DNA from: Mahella australiensis 50-1 BON
GTDB lineage: Bacteria; Bacillota; Clostridia; Mahellales; Mahellaceae
Length of the DNA: 64,000 nt
Assembly: GCF_000213255.1 (NCBI RefSeq)
Contig: NC_015520.1
Span: 1,074,001 to 1,138,000, forward strand
Direction of reading: 5' to 3'
Made by a program: the position numbers and the translations under genes
Notes under the pieces: model-generated
What the model was told of the DNA's origin: nothing
Database searches by the model: none
Seen by the model: the letters and a program-made list of their open reading frames with translations, nothing else
Part shown: piece after piece, positions 26,605 through 36,192 of the stretch
Position numbering within the stretch: position 1 is the stretch's first letter
Layout of the letters: each line of letters begins with the position of its first letter

Positions 26605-28071
26605 ATGAACTTATTGCATGTTAATGGCAAGGATATAGTAAATGAATCGGGCAAAAAGGTAATGTTGCGCGGCACATGCGTTGGCGGCTGGATGAATATG
26701 GAAAACTTTATCAATGGCTACCCCGGCACAGAAAGCAACCTGCGCAGCCTCATGAAAGAAAAAATAGGGGAAGAATTAGCCACATTTTTCTTCGATGAAA
26801 TGGCCGACAACTTTCTGGCCGAAGATGATTTTAAGTTTATCGCGGAGAGTGGTGCAAATTGCGTCCGCCTGGCCATAAACTATCGCCACTTTGAGGACGA
26901 CGAGAATCCTTTTGTCTACAAGGAATCGGGCTTCAAGCGCCTTGATAAAGCCCTCGATATGTGCAAAAAATATAATCTGTATGCCATAATAGACATGCAT
27001 GCGGTGCAGGGATGGCAGAACTCGCATTGGCACAGCGACAATATATGGGGATTATCACTGCTTTGGCGCGATAAGCTCTACCAAGACCGCTTCTATGCTC
27101 TATGGCAGGAGATAGCACGGCGCTATGAGGATAGAAGCGAAGTAGCAGGCTATGAGCTTATGAACGAGCCCTCGTCTAATACTACAATAGGCGATTTCCC
27201 CTATAATTGCGATGAAAACTATAAATCGGACAGCATGCGCTTCAATAAAATAATAAAGACCGCCACAGAAAAAATAAGAGAGGTTGATAAGCGCCACATA
27301 ATATTTGTTCAAGGCGATTATTACGGCCACATATTCAATATCATGGACGAGCCCTTCGACAGCAATACGGTCTATTCCTGCCATGATTATGTGGTATCCG
27401 GCTTCGGCCCCGGCAAGTACCCAGGCTTTTATGAGCAGCTGCGCAATGACAGAGTCGAGGAATCTGGAGAATGGAATTATGATAAACAAATCAGCCATAT
27501 AATGGACAGCGATGCTTGGAAATTTGCGCAAAAATACAGTGTTCCCTTATGGATGGGCGAATTCGGTTCCCAATACAATACAGGCGAAGATGATATACCC
27601 TACCGCCTGGCATCCATGAACGACCAGCTAAAGGCTTTGAATGAGCTAGGCATACATTGGACAACATGGACTTACAAGGACTGCGGCGTAATGGGCTGGG
27701 TTACATTAGCGCCGGACAGCAAGTATATGAAGCTCATAGCCCCTGTGCAAAAGATGAAGGCCACATTGGGTGCTGAAAACTTCACGGGATGGAGGGCCGC
27801 TTCTACTGCCAAAGGAATGGTCGACGATCTCGCCAAATATATGGAAGAAGTGATCGGAAATCCTTCATTTAAGCATGACAGCAATACGAGATGCTTAAGC
27901 AATGCTGTATTGACAGGCTATGCCGCGTGTTTGCTCCAGTCTGAATACGTTAATTTGTTTGCAGGTTATAGCAAAGAAGGACTTAAAGGCATTCTCGATT
28001 CTTTCAGCTTCGATAAATGCGTTATAAACGATGGATATATAAAGATACTGAAAGAGAGAATCCGCGATTAA
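26605..28071 (+). CDS. Cytoplasmic glycoside hydrolase family 5 enzyme
   Basis: The 488-residue protein has the GH5 (beta/alpha)8 barrel with acid/base E188 in ELMNEPSS and nucleophile E319 in WMGEFGSQ, plus the family HSDNIWGLSL and YKDCGVMGW segments. There is no signal peptide, so it acts on imported oligosaccharides, probably beta-glucosides or beta-mannosides. It follows the sugar permeases by 27 bases after AAGGAG. The C-terminal 100 residues are helical and match nothing I know. The exact substrate cannot be read from the sequence. Confidence 0.88.
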   Translation: MNLLHVNGKDIVNESGKKVMLRGTCVGGWMNMENFINGYPGTESNLRSLMKEKIGEELATFFFDEMADNFLAEDDFKFIAESGANCVRLAINYRHFEDDENPFVYKESGFKRLDKALDMCKKYNLYAIIDMHAVQGWQNSHWHSDNIWGLSLLWRDKLYQDRFYALWQEIARRYEDRSEVAGYELMNEPSSNTTIGDFPYNCDENYKSDSMRFNKIIKTATEKIREVDKRHIIFVQGDYYGHIFNIMDEPFDSNTVYSCHDYVVSGFGPGKYPGFYEQLRNDRVEESGEWNYDKQISHIMDSDAWKFAQKYSVPLWMGEFGSQYNTGEDDIPYRLASMNDQLKALNELGIHWTTWTYKDCGVMGWVTLAPDSKYMKLIAPVQKMKATLGAENFTGWRAASTAKGMVDDLAKYMEEVIGNPSFKHDSNTRCLSNAVLTGYAACLLQSEYVNLFAGYSKEGLKGILDSFSFDKCVINDGYIKILKERIRD

Positions 28072-28088
28072 CAACTGCGACTGTTAAT

Positions 28089-28123
28089 AGCCCGCGCCGG
28101 TATTTGTACTGTAGCGGGCTTTA
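28089..28123 (+). terminator. Terminator after the GH5 gene
   Basis: AGCCCGC (28089-28095) pairs with GCGGGCT (28114-28120), with an inner GTA/TAC pair in the loop, followed by TTAT. It ends the sugar uptake operon before the sensor kinase gene. Confidence 0.65.
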
Positions 28124-28132
28124 TAGTATAAT
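28104..28132 (+). promoter_or_regulatory. Promoter for the two-component system
   Basis: TTGTAC (28104-28109), 17-bp spacer and a perfect TATAAT (28127-28132). The -35 box lies in the loop of the preceding terminator, so the histidine kinase and response regulator can be transcribed on their own. Confidence 0.7.
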
Positions 28133-28179
28133 GATAAATATAAATAAGTTTATCGTTCAAGGAAAGGAATTGAGACCTT

Positions 28180-29943
28180 TTGGCCATGATAAAAACGGCT
28201 TTTGAAAGATTCAGAGATTTAAGCATATCCAAAAAGATCGTGCTATATTATCTTTTTGTATTCATATTATCAACCTCTTTCCTTTCCATTGTTTATAAAG
28301 AGGTAAATAACAGCATCACCAATAGCAAGGTTATGCAGATTTCTAACGAGATAACGTTAAACATAAATTCTAACATAACATCGCTGATAAATTTAGTGGA
28401 CAATCAGTCCAAGATACTTATATCAAGCGAGCTCGTGCAGGATGCATTATCTAGCAGCAATAAAGGCAACAGCGCGGTTTATGTCCAGTCGCTCAGCAAA
28501 TACCTTGCAAACTTCCTTAATTTCAACGATTTTATATCGTCGATATACATTTTTGATAATAACGGCAACAAATATTTTGTGGACAACGTTTATTTCAACA
28601 GCATAGATTTCAACAAAATAAAATCCATGAATTGGTATGAACAGTTGGTAGATTTAAAGGGCGGCTATATATTGAAGCTAGACGCCGGCAAGCTTTTAGA
28701 ACCTAGCAATGATCAGCCAAACTATGTATCTTTCGTCCGGATAATAAACAATATCGATACGCAAGAGCCTTCGGGCATGATGATAATAAATATATCTAAA
28801 GCCTATCTGAGCAATTATGTAAATAGCGCTTTAAACGCATACACATCCAGCGTGCTTATAAAAGATGAAAACGGCGCGGATGTGATAAATTCAGCCAATA
28901 TAGATGCGAACTTGAGTAAAACTATAACTAACTACATAAAGCCCAACAGCGCATCTATACAAAAGATAAATGGCCAAGTATATATAATATCCGACCTCAA
29001 GAACGATTATGGCTGGAATATAATAAGCGTAACGCCTTTTAATGAACTGAACAGCCAATTTTGGGTATACAACATGACGCTGCTTATCGTCATAATAATA
29101 AATGCTGTGCTCATAATCCTGGGCTTGCTGTTCATATCGCTTTATATAACGCAGCCTATAACAAAGCTGGCCCATTCCATGAGCAACATAAAAGATGGGC
29201 ATTTTGAGGAAGTGAACGTCATTACGGGCAATGATGAGATAGGTATGCTAAAGGACGTTTACAACAAAATGATAATAGAGATACAAAATCTTATAGGCGA
29301 CATCATAAACGAGCAAAAAATGAAAAGAAACCTTGAATTGGAGGTTATGCAAGCCCAGATAAAACCGCATTTTTTGTTCAACTCTTTTGACGCCATAAAC
29401 TCGCTCATACTTATGGACGATACTGAAAATGCCAGCAAGATAGTAAGGGCTTTGGGGAAGTTTTATAAATCCTTTTTAATGAGCGGCGATGAGGAAATCA
29501 CTATAAAAGAAGAACTTGATATGATAGACAACTACCTTACCATACAAAACATAAGGTTTGAAGATAAATTCGATGTCATCAAAAATATAGACGAGCAGAC
29601 GCTCGACTATAAAATACCAAAACTAATCTTGCAACCGCTGGTTGAGAATGCCATTAATCATGGCATAAGGCCAAAGAGAGGCAAGGGCCTGTTGACCATA
29701 GAGGCAAAACTAGAGGGTGACCACGTAATTCTCGCTGTGGAGGATAACGGCAAGGGTATGAGCGATGCCAAAATCCGTGATATCGCGGAGGGAAAGTTCA
29801 GCGGTGTTGGCCTTAAGTCTACTATAGAGAGGCTAAGGCTTCACTATAATGCCGATAATATAGTAAAAATATATAGCAAACCCGGTAAAGGCACACGAAT
29901 TGAAATAACCATACATATAATCGAGGAGAATCAAGATGTCTGA
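28180..29943 (+). CDS. YesM-type sensor histidine kinase
   Basis: The 587-residue membrane sensor has a transmembrane helix near 20-40, an extracytoplasmic sensing domain (about 45-290), a second helix near 293-320, a HAMP domain and the LytS/YesM kinase core with phospho-acceptor H397 (IKPHFLFNS) and ATP-binding N and G boxes (LVENAINHGI, VEDNGKGM, GVGLKS). Such kinases sense extracellular sugars and pair with AraC-type regulators. TTG start at 28180 is chosen; ATG 28186 is close. Overlaps the response regulator by 8 bases. Confidence 0.92.
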   Translation: MAMIKTAFERFRDLSISKKIVLYYLFVFILSTSFLSIVYKEVNNSITNSKVMQISNEITLNINSNITSLINLVDNQSKILISSELVQDALSSSNKGNSAVYVQSLSKYLANFLNFNDFISSIYIFDNNGNKYFVDNVYFNSIDFNKIKSMNWYEQLVDLKGGYILKLDAGKLLEPSNDQPNYVSFVRIINNIDTQEPSGMMIINISKAYLSNYVNSALNAYTSSVLIKDENGADVINSANIDANLSKTITNYIKPNSASIQKINGQVYIISDLKNDYGWNIISVTPFNELNSQFWVYNMTLLIVIIINAVLIILGLLFISLYITQPITKLAHSMSNIKDGHFEEVNVITGNDEIGMLKDVYNKMIIEIQNLIGDIINEQKMKRNLELEVMQAQIKPHFLFNSFDAINSLILMDDTENASKIVRALGKFYKSFLMSGDEEITIKEELDMIDNYLTIQNIRFEDKFDVIKNIDEQTLDYKIPKLILQPLVENAINHGIRPKRGKGLLTIEAKLEGDHVILAVEDNGKGMSDAKIRDIAEGKFSGVGLKSTIERLRLHYNADNIVKIYSKPGKGTRIEITIHIIEENQDV

Positions 29944-31540
29944 CTGTAGAATAACGGTGCTCATTGTAGATGACGAGTATTTGGAAAGAAATTTAGTAAA
30001 GAGATGCATAGATTGGAACGCATTGAATTTGGAAATAATAGGAGAGGCTTCAAATGCCGATGACGCTTTGAAGCTCATAGAAAGCTTAAAGCCCGATATA
30101 ATATTTACCGACATACGCATGCCCGGTATGGATGGCATAGAATTTAGCAAAATCGCACTACAAAAATGGCCGGATGCGAAAATCGTTATACTCACAGCAT
30201 ACAACGATTTCGATTATGCCCAAATGGCGCTAAAAATCGGTGTATCCGATTTCCTCCTCAAGCCCATAGACGACGAAGAGGTCTTAAGCACCGCAACCAA
30301 ACTAAAAGCGCTCATCGAGACCGAGCGAAGCGAAAGGAACGAATTCGACGAACTGAAGAAACAAATACAGGATAACCTTCCTTATTTACGCGAGCGCTTC
30401 CTCAATGAGCTCATAAGTGGTTCCATAGAGGATAGCGCTATAGACGAAAAACTCACCTTTTTTGGCATAGCGTTTAACGATAGTGTATATCAAATAGCCG
30501 CGCTATCTGCCATAGGGCCAGTTGAAATAAAGGAGGAAAACCGGCTCATTCAAAATCTGCGCATGGTGAATTATGTGAGAAGCTATTTCAAAAAGCTGAA
30601 TAAGGTTATAGTCTTTGTCGATACGTTTAATAGAATCATCATATTGAGCAACAATGAGAGCTTGGATTTATATAAAATATGTATTCGCTTAAAAAACAAA
30701 ATAACAAAAGATATAGGTTATAATACAAACATAGGAATAGGCAATATAAAAAGTAGCGCATCTGCCATTAAAACATCTTACAAAGAAGCAATAGACGCCC
30801 TCAATTATTGTGCTGCCGCAGGTGTTGACAATATTGTTATGTGCTATAGGGACATACAGGCTACTAGCGAGGAAAGCAAAATCAATAACAGTCGGTTAAG
30901 ATTTTGTTTAAAATCCGGCTTAGAAAACGAGACCATAGATATCATAAAAAAAGCATTTTCCGGCATAGATGCTGCGAACACTAACGCTATACCATCGGTG
31001 CGCATAACCGCTTTAGATATCATATCTATCTGTTGTTCAGTGATGCTAGAAGTCAAAGAGAATTTCGATGATTTATACCTACGCGAAATAGAGTCTTATA
31101 GAACAATAATAAATGCCGAATCAGTACAGGTCATAGTCGAACACGTGTTAGCGATAGCCAAAAGCGCTATAAGGGCTATAAGTAAAGAACAGGCCGATAA
31201 TATGAACAATTTAATAAGCGATATAAAGCGGTTTATTAAGGAGAATATAAGCGACCCTAATTTATCGCTGTCATATGTCGCCAAACACTTTTATCTGAAC
31301 CCTAGCTATTTAAGCAGAATGTTTAAGAAGGAAACAGGCATAACGTTCATAGAATACCTTATCAATAAGCGCATGGAAAAAGCGATAAGCCTTTTAAAGG
31401 AAAAAAATATGAAATCTTTTGAAATCGCAAACGCAGTCGGCATAAATGACCCGAATTATTTCTCCTCGTGCTTTAAGAAATATACCGGCTTGAACGTAAG
31501 CGAATACAAAAAATTAGCGCAGCGCGACGAACTTTCATAA
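29936..31540 (+). CDS. YesN-type response regulator with AraC DNA-binding domain
   Basis: The 534-residue protein has an N-terminal receiver domain with acidic VDDEY, phospho-acceptor D59 in FTDIRMPGMDG, T87 and K109, a middle region of unknown fold, and a C-terminal AraC-type double helix-turn-helix (about 430-530; SLSYVAKHFYLNPSYLSRMF, IANAVGINDPNYFSSCF). It most likely activates the adjacent sugar uptake operon in response to the kinase at 28180. No typical operator was recognised. Confidence 0.93.
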   Translation: MSDCRITVLIVDDEYLERNLVKRCIDWNALNLEIIGEASNADDALKLIESLKPDIIFTDIRMPGMDGIEFSKIALQKWPDAKIVILTAYNDFDYAQMALKIGVSDFLLKPIDDEEVLSTATKLKALIETERSERNEFDELKKQIQDNLPYLRERFLNELISGSIEDSAIDEKLTFFGIAFNDSVYQIAALSAIGPVEIKEENRLIQNLRMVNYVRSYFKKLNKVIVFVDTFNRIIILSNNESLDLYKICIRLKNKITKDIGYNTNIGIGNIKSSASAIKTSYKEAIDALNYCAAAGVDNIVMCYRDIQATSEESKINNSRLRFCLKSGLENETIDIIKKAFSGIDAANTNAIPSVRITALDIISICCSVMLEVKENFDDLYLREIESYRTIINAESVQVIVEHVLAIAKSAIRAISKEQADNMNNLISDIKRFIKENISDPNLSLSYVAKHFYLNPSYLSRMFKKETGITFIEYLINKRMEKAISLLKEKNMKSFEIANAVGINDPNYFSSCFKKYTGLNVSEYKKLAQRDELS

Positions 31541-31739
31541 GCTGACGTCCGTCTGCCGTATAACTGACGCGATCAGGGCAATATCAAACCTAGCCGTCAT
31601 GCGAAGTATCGTGCTCTTGCCATCACCGTTGGACCATATAACAGCGGTCATTCCAGGGCCTAAATACGCAGTTACCTCTAAAGAATTATCTGGGGAAATA
31701 TCAGCTATTTTTGGGCATGTGCGTGGGGTAAAATGTTTT
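31535..31739 (-). pseudogene. Decayed fragment of an ABC transporter ATPase
   Basis: The minus-strand frame reads YLGPGMTAVIWSNGDGKST and then ILRM, which aligns with the Walker A region LGPGMT-LLGPNGAGKST-L-RM of YtrB/Ecs-like ABC ATPases. The motif is damaged (WSNGDGKS instead of GPNGAGKS), no start codon exists, and stops bound a 68-codon stretch that ends over the response-regulator stop. The rest of the ATPase is missing. The assignment rests only on this short match. Confidence 0.45.
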
Positions 31740-31792
31740 TTATCGTGCCTGCAAACGTGCTATTTATCTATAGTTATGAACATCGCAATTAG

Positions 31793-31867
31793 CTCTATAT
31801 ACCTCAAAGTCCCGGCCTTGGCATAGAACTAAATCAAGATTTGATCGAAGAATTGGCTGTTCGCTGA
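31793..31867 (+). pseudogene. C-terminal remnant of an enolase-superfamily dehydratase
   Basis: The plus frame reads YIPQSPGLGIELNQDLIEEL before a TGA stop. PGLGIELN near the C terminus is characteristic of mandelate racemase/galactonate dehydratase proteins. A TAG stop lies just upstream (31790) and no further homology is visible, so this is a relic. Together with the ATPase relic it suggests that sugar genes once filled 31.5-32.0 kb. The remaining bases of 31868-32097 show only a small repeat AATGG-ATA-CCATT at 31967-31979. Confidence 0.4.
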
Positions 31868-32097
31868 TAATAATGTTATATAAGCATTTTCTGCTATATT
31901 CTAACTACGGTTATCCCAGACCTTTTCTATGAGTATTTTTTAGAACAGGCTAATGAAAAGCATTGTAATGGATACCATTGTGTACCGATTATAAGAAAGG
32001 TTTTTCGTTATAAATTTGGTGGTCAATTGCAAAATAAAATACGCAGACATAAATAATTGCCAAATTGTTTGTAACATATAACGCTTGTATTTGTAGT

Positions 32098-32121
32098 ATG
32101 CATATAGTAATCTATACGCAT
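32098..32121 (+). promoter_or_regulatory. Inverted repeat before the ThuA-like operon
   Basis: ATGCATATAG (32098-32107) and CTATACGCAT (32112-32121) form a 10-bp inverted repeat with one mismatch, 12 bases upstream of the ribosome-binding site of the ThuA-like gene. It is an operator candidate of unknown regulator. Confidence 0.4.
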
Positions 32122-32145
32122 AAATTTGTATTTGGAGGTTTTGCT

Positions 32146-32835
32146 ATGCCTAAAAAAGCATTGATTGTACGAGGTGGGTGGGAAGGACATCAACCAATTC
32201 AGGTAGCTGACGTATTCCATAAGATACTGGTAGACGAGGATTTTGAGGTGGAAGTATCGGATACTTTAGATGCGTTCCTGGACAAGAAAAAATTGATGGA
32301 TTTGTCTTTAATAATACCTATATGGACTATGGGCAATATTACTCAGGAACAAGTCAATCCGGTATTAGAAGCTGTAGGAAATGGGGTTGGTCTTGCCGGT
32401 TGTCACGGTGGCATGTGTGATGCGTTTAGGGAATGCGTTGAGTGGCAGTTTATGACAGGCGGCAACTGGGTAGCACATCCCGGAAATGATGGTGTGGAAT
32501 ATACCGTTAATATCAAAAGAGGCTCCAGCATTATAGTTGAAGGGATAGACGATTTTGTAGTCAAATCCGAGCAATACTATCTGCATGTAGATCCGGCCGT
32601 TGAAGTGCTTGCTACCACTCGCTTTCCGGTAGTAGACGGTTACCATGCGGCTAATGGCCAAGTAGATGCTCCGGTAGTATGGACTAAACGGTGGGGAGCA
32701 GGAAGGGTATTTTATTGTTCTTTAGGTCATCACGCCGATATATTTGAAATGAGAGAGCCTCGTGAAATAATGAGGCGAGGTTTTTTATGGGCGGCTGAAG
32801 GCAGGGAAGTTGCGAGTCGGGAAGGGTTAAACTAA
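32146..32835 (+). CDS. ThuA-like domain protein
   Basis: The 229-residue protein belongs to the ThuA (trehalose utilisation) family with a glutamine-amidotransferase-like fold: [13 protein letters not shown] near 83-95, [12 protein letters not shown], and [15 protein letters not shown] near 190-205. ThuA-like proteins accompany Gfo/Idh/MocA dehydrogenases in 3-keto-sugar pathways. ATG 32146 has GGAGG 7 bases upstream. The stop and the start of the oxidoreductase gene overlap in TAATG, indicating tight coupling. The exact reaction is unknown. Confidence 0.85.
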   Translation: MPKKALIVRGGWEGHQPIQVADVFHKILVDEDFEVEVSDTLDAFLDKKKLMDLSLIIPIWTMGNITQEQVNPVLEAVGNGVGLAGCHGGMCDAFRECVEWQFMTGGNWVAHPGNDGVEYTVNIKRGSSIIVEGIDDFVVKSEQYYLHVDPAVEVLATTRFPVVDGYHAANGQVDAPVVWTKRWGAGRVFYCSLGHHADIFEMREPREIMRRGFLWAAEGREVASREGLN

Positions 32836-33920
32836 TGAGCAAGGTTAAAGTGGGTATTATTGGTTGCGGAAATATTTCTGATATTTACATAAAAAATTTA
32901 ACCACTGTATTTGATGTTACCGAGGTAGCAGCTTGTGCGGATATGATGCCTGAACGATCCTGTGGGAAAGCTCAAAAATTCGGCATCCCTAAATACTGTA
33001 CGGTTGAAGAGCTATTGGCCGATCCTGATATACAGATTATCCTTAATCTTACCACCCCCGGTTCTCATGCTGAAGTAGCAATAAAAGCTTTAGAAGCAGG
33101 AAAGCACGTTTACAGTGAAAAGCCACTGGCTATTTCGCGTGAGGATGGTAAGAGGATCATCGATGTGGCAAAAAATAAAGGATTGCTTGTAGGCAATGCG
33201 CCCGATACGTTTCTCGGAGGCGGTATACAGACCTGTATCAAGCTCATCGATGATGGTTGGATAGGCAAACCGGTGGCTGCAACTGCTTTTATGCTCTGCC
33301 ATGGTCATGAGAGCTGGCATCCTGATCCTGAATTCTATTATCAAGTCGGTGGAGGGCCTATGTTCGATATGGGCCCTTATTACCTTACCGCCCTTATAGC
33401 TATGCTGGGTCCTGTACGCAGGGTGACTGGCTCAGCTCGGATAACTTTCGTTGAAAGGGTTATCACCAGCCAACCTAAATACGGTAATAAAATAAATGTT
33501 GAAGTGCCGACTCATATAGCTGGTATATTGGACTTTGATTGCGGAGCAATAGCTACTATCGTGACAAGTTTTGATGTTTGGGCATCGCAAACGCCTAGAA
33601 TGGAAATATACGGTAGCGAGGGTACGCTTATAGTGCCTGATCCTAATACCTTTGGAGGGCCTATACTGCTAAAAAGGAATGACACGAATGACTGGAAAGA
33701 GATACCGCTAGTTTATGGTTTTTCCGATAATAGCCGCGGTATCGGGGTAGCTGATATGGCTTACGCCATATTGGAGGATCGACCGCATAGGGCTAACGGT
33801 GAGATGGCATTTCATGTATTGGATATCATGCAAGGTATCCACGATGCTTCAAAAAATGGGACTCATTATTATCCCATAAGCAAATGTCAGCGCCCTGAAC
33901 CGTTTGCGCGGGGGTTGTAA
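32835..33920 (+). CDS. Gfo/Idh/MocA family NAD(P)-dependent oxidoreductase
   Basis: The 361-residue protein has the N-terminal Rossmann motif [11 protein letters not shown], the family EKPL motif with K96 (YSEKPLAI), and a C-terminal alpha/beta domain with [12 protein letters not shown] that forms the sugar site. Members oxidise hydroxyls of sugars or glycosides, often at C3. Next to ThuA, GH27 and an isomerase, oxidation of a galactoside is likely but not shown by sequence alone. Confidence 0.9.
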   Translation: MSKVKVGIIGCGNISDIYIKNLTTVFDVTEVAACADMMPERSCGKAQKFGIPKYCTVEELLADPDIQIILNLTTPGSHAEVAIKALEAGKHVYSEKPLAISREDGKRIIDVAKNKGLLVGNAPDTFLGGGIQTCIKLIDDGWIGKPVAATAFMLCHGHESWHPDPEFYYQVGGGPMFDMGPYYLTALIAMLGPVRRVTGSARITFVERVITSQPKYGNKINVEVPTHIAGILDFDCGAIATIVTSFDVWASQTPRMEIYGSEGTLIVPDPNTFGGPILLKRNDTNDWKEIPLVYGFSDNSRGIGVADMAYAILEDRPHRANGEMAFHVLDIMQGIHDASKNGTHYYPISKCQRPEPFARGL

Positions 33921-33943
33921 ATAAATTATATGGAGGAGATAAA

Positions 33944-35077
33944 ATGTTAGCACATACACCGCCTATGGGTTGGAATTCATGGAATACATTTGGAGAGAAT
34001 ATATCCGAGAAATTGATTAAGGAAATAGCAGATGATTGGATAGAACTAGGATTATTAGATGCAGGCTATCAATATCTTGTAATCGACGATTGCTGGGCAG
34101 AAAAAAAGAGAGGCAAAGATGGTTTATTGGTACCTGATCACAATAAATTTCCTAATGGTATGAAAGTAGTTAGTGATTATGTCCACTCTAAAGGATTAAA
34201 ATTCGGTATGTATTCTTGTGTCGGTACCATGACTTGTGCGGGATATCCCGGCAGTTTGGAACATGAGTTTGTGGATGCAGAAACTTTTGCAATGTGGGGC
34301 GTGGATTATCTTAAGTATGATTATTGCTATAAACCTCATCATATTCCGGGACATATACTTTATAAAAGGATGGGGATGGCTTTAAAAAACTGTGGTAGGG
34401 ATATACTTTTCAGTGCTTGTAACTGGGGTGCCGATGATGTATATGCGTGGATTCGCTCGACAGGTGCGCATATGTATCGTTCTACTGGTGATATTGAGGA
34501 TAAGTGGGAGTCAATCAGAGATATTGCATTAAGTCAAATGGATAAGGATTGTTATAGCGCCTCTCATTGTTATAATGATATGGATATGCTGGTAGTTGGC
34601 ATGTATGGTAAAGGAAATGTAGGCCGCGGCGGCTGCAGCGATGAGGAATACAGGACTCATTTCTCGCTTTGGTGCATGATGAATTCCCCATTGATGATAG
34701 GGTGTGATATACGCGCGATGAATCGAGAAACTGTAAATATTTTAACTAATAAAGAAATAATCGCCTTAAACCAAGATCCCGAAGGCCGTCAAGCTTATCT
34801 TATCGAACGTGGCAATATAGGTTATAATAACGTTAAAGTATTGGTTAAGCCTATTTCCGATGGCAGCTTTGGAATTGGTTTCTTCAATATGGGAGATACC
34901 GATGCCAGAGGCTCTTTACAATTTTGGGATATTGGTTTACCTTCTCTAACCGGCTATGGCTTTAAAATGAGAGATCTATGGGAACATGAAGATATCGGGG
35001 TTTATAAAGAAAATTACACATGTGATTTGAAACCACATCATTGTAAAGTATTTAGAGCAAAGCTGGTAAAAGACTAA
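33944..35077 (+). CDS. GH27 alpha-galactosidase
   Basis: The 377-residue enzyme has the GH27/GH36 clan D signature MGWNSWNTFGENI at the start, VIDDCW, the nucleophile D126 in YLKYDYCY and the acid/base D183 in RSTGDIED, followed by YNDMDMLVVG and the C-terminal beta domain. It has no signal peptide and should cleave terminal alpha-galactosyl residues in the cytoplasm. GGAGG lies 8 bases before the ATG. It is slightly more AT-rich in codon choice than the neighbouring housekeeping genes, suggesting possible transfer. Confidence 0.93.
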   Translation: MLAHTPPMGWNSWNTFGENISEKLIKEIADDWIELGLLDAGYQYLVIDDCWAEKKRGKDGLLVPDHNKFPNGMKVVSDYVHSKGLKFGMYSCVGTMTCAGYPGSLEHEFVDAETFAMWGVDYLKYDYCYKPHHIPGHILYKRMGMALKNCGRDILFSACNWGADDVYAWIRSTGAHMYRSTGDIEDKWESIRDIALSQMDKDCYSASHCYNDMDMLVVGMYGKGNVGRGGCSDEEYRTHFSLWCMMNSPLMIGCDIRAMNRETVNILTNKEIIALNQDPEGRQAYLIERGNIGYNNVKVLVKPISDGSFGIGFFNMGDTDARGSLQFWDIGLPSLTGYGFKMRDLWEHEDIGVYKENYTCDLKPHHCKVFRAKLVKD

Positions 35078-35108
35078 AATAAGTATACTATACCGGGAGG
35101 AATTTATA

Positions 35109-35942
35109 ATGCGTTTAGGTGGTCCTATATTTGATGATTATTGCGACCCTGAAACTTGGATACAAGCGCTGAAACGTCATGGGTATAGAGCTGCGATTTG
35201 GCCTCTTGCCGCCGATGCCGGAGGACATGAGTTGGAGGCTTATGTAGAAGCTGCAGCTAGTGCCGATGTAGTTATAGCCGAAGTAGGAGCATGGAGCAAT
35301 CCATTGAGCGGAAATGAGACGGAACGTCGTGATGCTATAGCTTTATGCCAGCGACAACTGGATTTAGCCGACAAGGTAGGAGCGCGTTGTTGCGTGAATA
35401 TTGCTGGTTCACGTGGCGAGCAATGGGATGGTCCTCATCCCGATAATTTGGCGCAAGAAACGTTCGATATGATAGTGGATACGGTCAGAGAAATAATAGA
35501 TGCTGTAAAACCATCGCGTGCTTTTTATACGCTGGAGCCTATGCCCTGGATATATCCTGATTCGGCTGAAAGTTATTTAGATCTATTGCGTGCTATAGAT
35601 CGACCTCAGTTTGCTGTGCATTTTGACCCTGTGAACCTTATAAACAGTCCCGCTCGTTATTATAATAATGGCACATTTATATGCGATTTTATAGACAAAC
35701 TTGGACCGTATATAAAAAGTTGCCATGCCAAAGATACACTGCTTTCGGGTAAGCTTACGGTACATTTGGACGAGGTGCGCGCCGGCTTGGGATACTTGAA
35801 TTATGCCGTTCTTTTACAACGTCTCGATGCGTTGGATAGCGATATGCCGCTAATCATAGAACATTTGTCATCTGATGATGAATGCGTACAGGCTGCCGAT
35901 TACATTGGTGCGGTGGCTAAGAATATCGGTGTACGGCTATAA
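35109..35942 (+). CDS. Xylose-isomerase-like TIM-barrel sugar isomerase/epimerase
   Basis: The 277-residue protein of the AP endonuclease 2 superfamily shows the expected metal-ligand pattern: Glu in LEPMPW, Asp in HFDPVN, His in SCHAKD and Glu in IIEHLS. Such proteins serve as sugar isomerases, epimerases or 3-keto-glycoside lyases next to Gfo/Idh/MocA enzymes. GGGAGG precedes the ATG. It ends the ThuA-to-isomerase operon; no transporter belongs to it, so substrate entry must use another system. Confidence 0.85.
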   Translation: MRLGGPIFDDYCDPETWIQALKRHGYRAAIWPLAADAGGHELEAYVEAAASADVVIAEVGAWSNPLSGNETERRDAIALCQRQLDLADKVGARCCVNIAGSRGEQWDGPHPDNLAQETFDMIVDTVREIIDAVKPSRAFYTLEPMPWIYPDSAESYLDLLRAIDRPQFAVHFDPVNLINSPARYYNNGTFICDFIDKLGPYIKSCHAKDTLLSGKLTVHLDEVRAGLGYLNYAVLLQRLDALDSDMPLIIEHLSSDDECVQAADYIGAVAKNIGVRL

Positions 35943-35943
35943 A

Positions 35944-35988
35944 GACATTAAGGGGCAAGGCAAACCAGCTTTGCTGGCCCTTGATGTC
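35944..35988 (+). terminator. Hairpin after the isomerase gene
   Basis: GACATTAAGGG (35944-35954) pairs with CCCTTGATGTC (35978-35988) with one wobble, and an inner CCAGC-TTT-GCTGG hairpin fills the loop. It lies two bases after the stop. The following sequence is not U-rich, so termination may be incomplete. Confidence 0.55.
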
Positions 35989-36034
35989 CACTTTGCTATT
36001 GCAATTATACGAATAATAATGTAAAATAAAATGC

Positions 36035-36163
36035 GTTAAGAGGGAGTAGTTGCCCTTAACAGGGCCGATGGAATCAACATGCTGGCTTATGCCTGGTTCC
36101 ATCGATCGGTGTACCGAGAATGAGACTTTTAGCAGGATGAATAATTCTGCTAAAAGTCTTTTT
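36035..36163 (+). ncRNA. yybP-ykoY manganese riboswitch with terminator
   Basis: The leader contains the class hallmarks GGGAGTAG (36043-36049 region), TCAACATGCTGGCTTATGCCTGG and ACCGAGA. P1 pairs GTTAAGAG (36035-36042) with CTTTTAGC (36126-36133). The same CTTTTAGC is part of the terminator stem AGACTTTTAGCAG (36123-36135) / CTGCTAAAAGTCT (36147-36159), followed by T5. The two folds exclude each other, which predicts a transcriptional on-switch with Mn2+, as known for this class. The downstream gene is a GDT1-type transporter, fitting Mn2+ export. Confidence 0.93.
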
Positions 36164-36192
36164 GTTTACATAAACTTGAAAGGGTGATACAT

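Noticed and set aside
31599-31826. 75-codon plus-strand open frame in the gap after the response regulator
   Set aside because: No Shine-Dalgarno and no recognisable motif; the opposite strand shows an ABC ATPase relic, so the frame is a chance opening.
35943-36030. Possible separate small RNA before the manganese riboswitch
   Set aside because: Only the hairpin after the isomerase gene is seen; no promoter between it and the riboswitch is clear.
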